Shown: positions 5,027 through 9,560 of the stretch, in pieces
Numbering within the stretch: the stretch's first letter is position 1
Layout of the letters: each line of letters starts with the position of its first letter
Assembly: GCA_002296055.1 (NCBI GenBank)
Contig: DBHE01000136.1
Coordinates: 891-10,450, forward strand
Source: Pseudomonadaceae bacterium UBA836
Lineage (GTDB): Bacteria > Pseudomonadota > Gammaproteobacteria > Pseudomonadales > Pseudomonadaceae
Length of the DNA stretch: 9,560 nt
Direction: 5' to 3'
Notes under the pieces: model-generated
Told to the model about the DNA's origin: nothing
The model's input: only the letters and a program-made list of their open reading frames with translations
The model's database searches: none
Position numbers and translations under genes: made by a program

Positions 5027-5905
5027 TCAAAGTGGCTGCACATTCACGATACCTCTGCATTTTGGATAGGTGCTGCAGCCCCAAAAGCTGTTGCCGGCGT
5101 TAGTGCCTTTGCGCGCAATGCGTTTGATCATGCTGCTGTGGCATAGCGGGCAGGTTGGGTCTTTTGCGGGCTGGAGGGCTGCGGTGGGTGTGCTGGATGA
5201 TGTGCTGGTTGGCTGAGTTATGGGGGCGCTTGGTTGGGCGCGGAGCATCAGGCGTTTGAGGCCGGCGCCGTCGATCAGCTGGATATTGCGGCCCTGGGCG
5301 AAGCTTTTGGCTTCTTGGGTGAACTGGCCTGAGGTGACTACATAACCACCCGCGGCACCCTCAGCGGCCATGGCGCCGAAGAACTCGCGGACCACTGGTA
5401 CGCCGACCTTGAGCGAGCGCCAGTGTTTGCATTGCACCAGGTACTTCTCGTTGTTTTTGCGAAGGATCAGGTCTACGCCGCCGTCGGCGCCTTGGCCGCC
5501 GGTTTCGGTGATGCTGTAGCCCTTGCGACGGAAGGCTTCGCCAATGAGGTGTTCAAACTGCTGCCAGCTGAGGCCGTCGATGGCTTTGCCGGGTTGGGTG
5601 GCGGCGGTGACGCTGCCCAGCAGTTGCTTGCGTTTGTAGCGCGCGATAACCGAGCCAATGGCGCCCAGGCAACAGGCAATGGGGATGAGGTATTGGCCGA
5701 ACAGGGCAAAGGTGCGCCAGAGCTGCGCGGTGAGAATGCCGCCCATATCACCCGGTTTGAGGGCCGCAGGCGGGGTAACAGGTGCGATGGCGATGGGGTG
5801 CAATACCAGCCAGCTGACCAGACCAATGGCCAAGCTTGCCCACCAGGGCAGACGTGACAGTACAACGATCAGGTCTTCAAATGCAGAGGTCCTTCTGCGT
5901 GCCAT
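5027..5905 (-). CDS. Membrane-anchored Mrr-family restriction endonuclease-like protein with topoisomerase-type zinc finger, 292 aa
   Basis: Two N-terminal membrane helices (about residues 20-42 and 68-89) are followed by a restriction-endonuclease (Mrr_cat, PD-(D/E)xK) domain at about 112-222. The catalytic pattern is visible: Glu123 in the first helix, Asp145 in GADGGVDL, and Gln158-x-Lys160 in LVQCKHW. A Ser/Thr/Pro linker leads to a C4 zinc finger (Cys252, Cys255, Cys277, Cys283) of the topoisomerase I C-terminal type, which binds DNA. Mrr-type enzymes cleave foreign or modified DNA (family knowledge); membrane-tethered versions like this are common but mostly untested. Start: ATG with AAAGGAG seven bases upstream. 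It has its own promoter candidate and ends 155 bp before the leader ORF of the cassette array, in the same direction. The array inverse-core logic shows it is not a cassette. Confidence 0.9.
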   Translation of the reverse strand: MARRRTSAFEDLIVVLSRLPWWASLAIGLVSWLVLHPIAIAPVTPPAALKPGDMGGILTAQLWRTFALFGQYLIPIACCLGAIGSVIARYKRKQLLGSVTAATQPGKAIDGLSWQQFEHLIGEAFRRKGYSITETGGQGADGGVDLILRKNNEKYLVQCKHWRSLKVGVPVVREFFGAMAAEGAAGGYVVTSGQFTQEAKSFAQGRNIQLIDGAGLKRLMLRAQPSAPITQPTSTSSSTPTAALQPAKDPTCPLCHSSMIKRIARKGTNAGNSFWGCSTYPKCRGIVNVQPL

Positions 5906-5923
5906 CCTTTGGCTCCTTTAACT

Positions 5924-5943
5924 GGCTTAATGCCATTAAAGCC
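5924..5943. promoter_or_regulatory. Palindrome overlapping the nuclease-gene promoter
   Basis: GGCTTAATG faces CATTAAAGCC, matching except for one extra A/T. It covers the -10 box of the promoter candidate for the Mrr-like gene, where a repressor would act. It could also be a weak hairpin after the ATPase gene. Confidence 0.35.
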
Positions 5944-5963
5944 CTATCCTGGTGCGTGGTAAA
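5935..5963 (-). promoter_or_regulatory. Sigma-70-like promoter candidate for the Mrr-like gene
   Basis: On the minus strand TTTACC (plus 5958-5963) and TTTAAT (plus 5935-5940) are separated by exactly 17 bp. They match 4/6 and 5/6 of the -35 and -10 consensus. It lies in the 65-bp gap between the ATPase stop and the nuclease start, so the nuclease gene may be expressed independently of the genes upstream. Confidence 0.45.
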
Positions 5964-5970
5964 GCAGCTT

Positions 5971-6531
5971 TTAGTCTGCCCCGCCCTGCTCTACCGCCTG
6001 TGTTACCGCATGCAGCACAAAGGTCACGCGCTCCGGCACGCTGCAACAGGGCACGTCTACCACGTCATAGCCCCAACGCAGGTACCAGCGTTTGAGGTTT
6101 GCGTACACCTGTTGGGCTTCGCTAAAGGACTGGTCTCGCTCGCCGTCGGTTTGGTAGATGGCCTGCCATGGCGGCAGAAAGAACACGGTGCGGTTGTAGG
6201 GGTAGGCGCTGCATTGTTGCGCTACGGCTGCATCGTCCATGGCGCCGGCGGCGTGCAGCATGTAGAGGGCGTCGACTACGCTGCGATCAAAAAAGCATGG
6301 TGTGTCCAGTGCCTGCGATTGTTGATAGCGCTGCGCATCCTGCTGGAATATGGCCTGGGCGAAGGCGGCGGCCTCGGGCCGTGGAGCAAGCCCGGCCTGC
6401 AGCCGGCTGCGGATAATGGCGCGGGCCGACTCGGGCACCACCGGGTAACCGCGCTCAGCCAACGCAGCAAGCAGCGCGGACTTGCCACCGCCGGGGCCGC
6501 CGGAGAGCACAAAGCGGTTTGCTGCCGGCAT
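5971..6531 (-). CDS. AAA_28-type P-loop ATPase/kinase-like protein, 186 aa
   Basis: A single-domain NTPase. Walker A is GGPGGGKS at residues 11-18, right at the N-terminus after a short beta strand. A Walker B-like segment FFDRSVVDAL follows near residues 85-94, and a Phe-rich strand with PPW in the second half is typical of the AAA_28 (NadR-kinase-like) group. The length matches that family. Members are thought to bind ATP and phosphorylate or sense small ligands, but most, including this one, have no assigned substrate. There is no signal or membrane segment. The start codon lies 3 nt after the stop of the secreted-protein gene upstream, with a GGAG six bases ahead inside that gene, so translation is probably coupled. 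Confidence 0.85.
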   Translation of the reverse strand: MPAANRFVLSGGPGGGKSALLAALAERGYPVVPESARAIIRSRLQAGLAPRPEAAAFAQAIFQQDAQRYQQSQALDTPCFFDRSVVDALYMLHAAGAMDDAAVAQQCSAYPYNRTVFFLPPWQAIYQTDGERDQSFSEAQQVYANLKRWYLRWGYDVVDVPCCSVPERVTFVLHAVTQAVEQGGAD

Positions 6532-6534
6532 GCT

Positions 6535-6993
6535 TTACTCCGCCGCGCTCAGCACTGCGGCGGCTGCGCGGGAGCGGCTGATGGCCTGGTCCAGCTGGGC
6601 GGTGCAGTGATCGCGCGCGGTCTCCAGCGCGGCATCGTCCACCGATTGCAACGCGGCCCGTCGCGCAGACAGCTCATCGGCCTGCAGTGCAAAGGCATCC
6701 ACAAAGTCCGGCCCCAGCGCGGCGACATTGGTGCACGCCGCGCCGCCGTTGTAGGCCACCAGCTCGGTTAGAAAGAGCTTGGGATGGGCTTGCGCTACCT
6801 GGCCCAGCGTTTCGTTGATCCACTCGGCCACAGCGCCATCTGCGCCGTCATACAGGCGGAACAACTGCGCGGTGGCAGAGGCTTCTCCGGCCAGGGCCGG
6901 CTCGCGCGCTGCGGCAATATCCTGCTCGGTTACGGCTGCCCACGCAGGCGCACACAGGGCTGCGGCCAGCAGCGCAAAGGTTGGTTTGTTCAT
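6535..6993 (-). CDS. Hypothetical secreted/periplasmic protein, 152 aa
   Basis: Not recognised. It begins MNKPTFALLAAALCAPAWA, a classic Sec signal peptide with the likely cleavage after Ala-Trp-Ala (residue 19). The mature part is Ala-rich and helical. Its two cysteines, near residues 87 (AACTNV) and 129 (DHCTAQ), could form a disulfide in the periplasm. An AGGAG 10 nt before the ATG supports the start. It lies 24 nt after the lipoprotein gene and 3 nt before the ATPase gene, so the three are likely one transcript. Two exported products next to a cytosolic ATPase give no clear shared pathway. Confidence 0.75.
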   Translation of the reverse strand: MNKPTFALLAAALCAPAWAAVTEQDIAAAREPALAGEASATAQLFRLYDGADGAVAEWINETLGQVAQAHPKLFLTELVAYNGGAACTNVAALGPDFVDAFALQADELSARRAALQSVDDAALETARDHCTAQLDQAISRSRAAAAVLSAAE

Positions 6994-7017
6994 GGACGAT
7001 TGGCTCCTGCGCGGCGC

Positions 7018-7380
7018 TCAGATGGTGTTATCGAGTTGGATGGCTTTCTCGGGCACACGCCAGAGGCGCACACCGTCGACGACCATGGTCCAGTCGCCCT
7101 CTACCTCGTGGGGCGGTTCGCTGACCTCAAAGCGCGTGGTCAAAAACAGCAAGCCGACAATAAAGTCGTCGCCCTCAAAGCCCTGCATGGGCCCATTGAT
7201 GGAGGTGGTGCCGCCGCTTTTAAGCCGCTCATAGGCGACGGTGCCGTCTGCCAGAATCAGCAGGCTCATCTCTTTGCTGCGCCATTGGCCTACGTAGTCC
7301 AACCGGTTCTCCGGTAGCGGTTCGGCGCAGCCAGCCAGCAGCACGGCCATGGCGATCACCAGCAGCCAGTTTTTCATCAC
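7018..7380 (-). CDS. Small lipoprotein, 120 aa
   Basis: A lipoprotein signal peptide is clear: MMKNWLLVIAMAVLLAGC with lipobox Leu-Ala-Gly-Cys and Cys18 as the lipidated residue. Ala-Glu follows the Cys, so the common +2 Asp inner-membrane retention signal is absent and outer-membrane sorting is likely. The mature region is about 100 residues of predicted beta strands (W-R-S-K-E, LLILADGTVAYERL, TMVVDGVRLWRV), like a small lipocalin-style or beta-barrel fold seen in uncharacterised pseudomonad proteins. The two adjacent Met codons leave the exact start uncertain by one residue. It is 32 nt downstream of the VOC gene and probably leads or joins the downstream operon. Confidence 0.8.
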   Translation of the reverse strand: MMKNWLLVIAMAVLLAGCAEPLPENRLDYVGQWRSKEMSLLILADGTVAYERLKSGGTTSINGPMQGFEGDDFIVGLLFLTTRFEVSEPPHEVEGDWTMVVDGVRLWRVPEKAIQLDNTI

Positions 7381-7412
7381 GATTCTCCGTTGCGTTCAGG
7401 GCAGCGGGCAGG

Positions 7413-7784
7413 TTACCGATTTGCTGGCGTGCGTGCCTCCGACCAGACCGCAAATTCGTTACCGCTTGGCTCGCAGAAGTGAAAACGGCAGCCGCCGGGA
7501 AAGTCGAAAATCGGCCGCACAATCTGCCCGCCGCACGCCTCGACCTTCTTTAAGGTGGCCTCTATATCTGCGCTGTAGAACACCAACAGCGCCCCGCCGT
7601 TGTCTGTGCGGTTGCAGGTGTCAGCCTTAAAGAAGCCACCATCCAGCCCCTGATCGGAAAAGGCCGTGTAATCCGGGCCGTAATCGACAAAAGCCCAGCT
7701 AAAAGCAGCGGTAAAGAAGGCTTTGGTGGCGGGCAAGTCCTTAGCGCCCAGCTCGACGTAGTTCAGTTTTTCATGCTGATGCAT
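7413..7784 (-). CDS. VOC (glyoxalase/bleomycin-resistance fold) family protein, 123 aa
   Basis: Two beta-alpha-beta-beta-beta modules of the vicinal oxygen chelate fold are visible. The first is LNYVELGAKDLPATKAFFTA through FSWAFVDYGPDYTAF. The second ends PIFDFPGGCRFHFCEPSGNEFAVWS, with the family's typical Glu-Pro-x-Gly-Asn-Glu close. Length is normal. Members include lyases, dioxygenases, epimerases and drug-binding proteins. The sequence is like small 'lactoylglutathione lyase-like' proteins, but substrate and metal cannot be assigned. The start at 7784 (MHQHEKLNYVE) is chosen over the upstream ATG at 7803-7805 because GAGAGGA lies six bases before it and the extra seven residues are not family-like. 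Confidence 0.88.
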   Translation of the reverse strand: MHQHEKLNYVELGAKDLPATKAFFTAAFSWAFVDYGPDYTAFSDQGLDGGFFKADTCNRTDNGGALLVFYSADIEATLKKVEACGGQIVRPIFDFPGGCRFHFCEPSGNEFAVWSEARTPANR

Positions 7785-7812
7785 CGCGGTCCTCTCCTCT
7801 CCCATAATTGAG

Positions 7813-7835
7813 CGCCGCCGAACAACGCGGCGGCG
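7813..7835. terminator. GC-rich hairpin after the DUF6228-like gene, weak terminator candidate
   Basis: CGCCGCCG (7813-7820) and CGGCGGCG (7828-7835) form a perfect 8-bp stem with a 7-nt loop. It lies in the 99-bp gap after the gene ending at 7884. On the minus strand the following bases (CTCAATTATGG) lack a proper T run, so termination would be partial at best. Confidence 0.4.
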
Positions 7836-7883
7836 TGTTGGTGCGCCTCAGACCAGCACAGGAGGCGGCTCGGTTACCCGTGT

Positions 7884-8282
7884 TCAGGTGCGTGCTGAGC
7901 CAAAAAAGGCGCGAGCGCTTTTGGCAAGCGCCGGCAGTTGCCCAAACTCACAGTGCAGCCGGGTTTTGACCTGCCAGTCCTCGGGGCTGCCAGAGGGATG
8001 CAGCTCAAGGTCGAAGGTGACCGACCCGCGCCAATCGCAGGTAGCAGTCAGTTTGAACTCCCTCTCCAGCGACGCCCAGCACAGCGGCTCTGACCAGGGC
8101 CGAGTTTGTGCGCCCAGCCGCTCGAACAGGCGCGCCAGCCCATCGGCATCAGTGTAGGCCCAGACATCCTGATGGCAGGTGAGCGCGCTGGATGAAAACG
8201 TCACCTGAAAGTAATCGCCGTTGCGGCTGTGCAGCAGCAGCTCTGCGTCGCTCGCGGCAGATTTGATGCGGAAGGTAGTCAT
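7884..8282 (-). CDS. DUF6228-like hypothetical protein, 132 aa
   Basis: A small cytoplasmic protein without signal or membrane segments. The order of features matches what I recall of DUF6228: 'GDYFQVTF' strand near residues 22-29, a 'VWAYTDADGLARLFERL' helix near 40-56, 'W(S)EPLCWASLEREFKLTATCDWRGSV', then an 'EFGQLPALAKSARAFF' closing helix. The family has no known function. The ATG has GGAG four bases upstream. It lies 36 nt after the DUF2846-like lipoprotein gene, so the two may be co-transcribed. Assignment is from memory of the pattern and moderate in strength. Confidence 0.7.
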   Translation of the reverse strand: MTTFRIKSAASDAELLLHSRNGDYFQVTFSSSALTCHQDVWAYTDADGLARLFERLGAQTRPWSEPLCWASLEREFKLTATCDWRGSVTFDLELHPSGSPEDWQVKTRLHCEFGQLPALAKSARAFFGSART

Positions 8283-8318
8283 GGTGCTCCGGTCGGTTGT
8301 TGCGCAGTTTGCGTCAGC

Positions 8319-8744
8319 TCAGTTCTGGTCAAACAAGCCTTCGAGGCGCGGCATCTCCGACAGCGCTCTTTCACGATCAACAATCGCCAGCCCGGCAACC
8401 AGGTTGATGTGCTGCCTCAGGTAATAGGTTTTGCCCGCTTCAAAAAGCGCTTCTACCTGCGCCCCTGACCCCAGCTCCAGCGCGCGCTTCTCGGCCGCGA
8501 TGCGATGCATGCCGGGCGGTAACCGGTATACAACATAGGCGTCATCATCCAGGTCATTGATGCGGCAATGGTCGATGGACATGGGCGTGGCATACAACAC
8601 GCCGACCATGGCGCCAGGCCGATAGATCACCAGGTTGGCAGCCTGCGGTCCAGACGCCGTGGGCACACTGCACACCGGCGAAACCGTTGAACACCCCGCC
8701 AGCAGCGTGACGGCCAGCGCCAGCACAGGAACCTTCCATGCCAT
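8319..8744 (-). CDS. DUF2846-like lipoprotein, 141 aa
   Basis: The lipoprotein signal is MAWKVPVLALAVTLLAGC, with lipobox Leu-Ala-Gly-Cys and Cys18 followed by Ser, which suits outer-membrane sorting. The mature domain has the DUF2846 pattern: ANLVIYRPGAMVG near residues 36-48, a 'DDDAYVVYRLPPGMHRI' strand and turn near 66-82, and 'FEAGKTYYLRQHI' near 101-113. These are small envelope beta-sandwich proteins of unknown role. The ATG has a GGGAGA about 7 nt upstream. It sits 60 nt after the TPR-like gene. Confidence 0.75.
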   Translation of the reverse strand: MAWKVPVLALAVTLLAGCSTVSPVCSVPTASGPQAANLVIYRPGAMVGVLYATPMSIDHCRINDLDDDAYVVYRLPPGMHRIAAEKRALELGSGAQVEALFEAGKTYYLRQHINLVAGLAIVDRERALSEMPRLEGLFDQN

Positions 8745-8776
8745 GTTGTCTTCTCCCTGTTTGCTCTAAAGAACCC

Positions 8777-8790
8777 GCAGCCACCGCTGC
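8777..8790. terminator. Small hairpin between TPR-like and lipoprotein genes
   Basis: GCAGC-CACC-GCTGC forms a 5-bp stem with a 4-nt loop. On the minus strand a short GGGTTCTTT follows. Weak evidence for a partial terminator or mRNA-processing hairpin in the 60-bp gap. Confidence 0.25.
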
Positions 8791-8804
8791 CGGAACCCGT
8801 TATG

Positions 8805-9560
8805 TCACCGCACCCGCGCTCCGCGCTTCCACCAGAACTTACGACCAAAGCGGTAGTTGTCGCCATCGGTACTGAGCACGAACACCTCACCCGGCAGCTG
8901 AACTTCATCGACCAAACGCTGCCCGATAGCGTCTACCTTTTTGCGCCGATACAGCCCCCACCAGCGCGTACAGGAATACCCGAGCACAAACAGTGGGCGC
9001 TCGGGGAACAGCGCGACGCGCTTACGCAGCAGATAAACCCGGCGCAGCCCCGGCATGGCGCGCAGTTGAGCACGCAATGCGGCAAGCTGCTCCTGATCCA
9101 GGCCATGGAGGTCAAAGGTGTCTTTGAGGGTGATCTGATCGCGCTCGGCGCGCGCCCGCTGCAGCAGCTCGTGGCGTTGCAGCAGGCGGTCATGCCAGGC
9201 GTGGGCGGCCTCCTCACGGCCACGGCGCCAGCAGTAGTCACGCAGCACTTCATAGCCGCTCAGCTGCGCGTCCTCATCCAATTCGGTGGCCTTTTCAACC
9301 AGGGCGAGGCCTTCGTCATCGTCGCGCTGCAACAGTCGCAGCCCCAGCGCGTAACAGACTACCGGCTGGTCCGGCGCCTGGGCATACAAGGCTCTAAACA
9401 GGGGCAAAGCGGCGTCTTCCCCGGCGCCGTATTCCTCGGTCAGGCAGGCGTGATCATAGCCATCCTGCGGGCTCAGCTCGGTGCCCTGCTGCAGCAACGC
9501 ATCCAGCTCGCGCAGGCGCTCGCGTCCGCGCGTGGCGGTTTGGTAGCGCTCTTCCCAGGC
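8805..9560 (-). CDS. C-terminal part of TPR-like protein, possibly M48 metallopeptidase family (5' end outside window)
   Basis: The frame is open from the TGA at 8805-8807 to the window edge, giving at least 251 residues. The TTG at 9495-9497 is internal, since in-frame coding-like sequence (WEERYQTATRGRERLREL) continues upstream of it. The visible part has helical TPR-like hairpins (ALPLFRALYAQAPDQPVVCYALG, DEGLALVEKATELDEDAQLS) followed by a C-terminal alpha/beta region ending in a basic Arg/Lys/Trp-rich tail. This organisation resembles the C-terminus of large M48 peptidase-TPR proteins in Pseudomonas, whose HExxH catalytic domain would be N-terminal and is not in view. That assignment is a recollection of pattern. 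No membrane segment is seen in this part. Confidence 0.6.
   Translation of the reverse strand, partial: AWEERYQTATRGRERLRELDALLQQGTELSPQDGYDHACLTEEYGAGEDAALPLFRALYAQAPDQPVVCYALGLRLLQRDDDEGLALVEKATELDEDAQLSGYEVLRDYCWRRGREEAAHAWHDRLLQRHELLQRARAERDQITLKDTFDLHGLDQEQLAALRAQLRAMPGLRRVYLLRKRVALFPERPLFVLGYSCTRWWGLYRRKKVDAIGQRLVDEVQLPGEVFVLSTDGDNYRFGRKFWWKRGARVR

Noticed and set aside
4849..5103. Plus-strand 84-codon frame in the gap beside the array, considered as an integrase remnant
   Set aside because: The His/Thr-rich translation has no tyrosine-recombinase motifs and no ribosome binding site, and it overlaps the end of the nuclease gene.
5836..6771. Plus-strand open frame of 311 codons
   Set aside because: It is antisense to the well-supported Mrr-like, ATPase and secreted-protein genes, with no recognisable domain; it is a high-GC shadow frame.
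1..9560. CRISPR arrays, tRNA, rRNA, insertion-sequence ends or transposases
   Set aside because: No direct-repeat/spacer pattern, cloverleaf-like segment or transposase motif was seen on either strand. The only repeats are the attC sites, hairpins and the Ser-Arg-Pro tract.

Overview
The window looks like a stretch of chromosome from a GC-rich gammaproteobacterium, most likely a Pseudomonadaceae member (Pseudomonas, Stutzerimonas or Halopseudomonas type). This rests on codon use, the small lipoproteins and DUF-type genes, and the resemblance of its recombination sites to those of Pseudomonas chromosomal integrons. The species assignment is inference.

The centre (about 1116-4822) is the most notable part. 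It is a four-cassette integron array on the minus strand, clearly more AT-rich than its flanks. Each of four genes is followed by an attC site with RYYYAAC/GTTRRRY-type ends, paired arms and, at three sites, a clear single unpaired base. For every cassette, the inverse core at its 3' end is the exact complement of the core at its own 5' end, as expected for circle-derived cassettes. In cassette order (high to low coordinate) they encode a 79-aa protein with one CxxC motif, a 4-fold beta-flower-like protein with a Ser-Arg-Pro tail, a 471-aa protein with a HEPN-like Rx6H motif, and a 428-aa coiled-coil protein with two membrane segments. No integrase gene is visible, so within this window it is a CALIN (cluster of attC sites lacking an integrase). 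A 17-codon leader ORF with a strong ribosome binding site ends exactly on the first core site, and its stop codon is supplied by the incoming cassette.

Left flank (1-1115): the 5' end of a small zinc-ribbon-like gene (minus), a divergent intergenic region with inverted repeats, a 123-aa acidic protein (plus), and a 105-aa two-TM protein (minus). The last two converge on a 7-bp inverted repeat that only loosely resembles an attC.

Right flank (5027-9560): genes all on the minus strand. In transcription order they are the C-terminal part of a TPR-like protein (possibly an M48 peptidase), a DUF2846-like lipoprotein, a DUF6228-like protein, a VOC/glyoxalase-fold protein, a small lipoprotein, a secreted protein, an AAA_28-type P-loop ATPase, and a membrane-anchored Mrr-family nuclease with a topoisomerase-type zinc finger. 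The last of these has its own promoter candidate and lies directly upstream of the array. The lipoprotein, secreted-protein and ATPase genes are 24 and 3 nt apart and probably co-transcribed.

No rRNA, tRNA, CRISPR array or insertion sequence was recognised.
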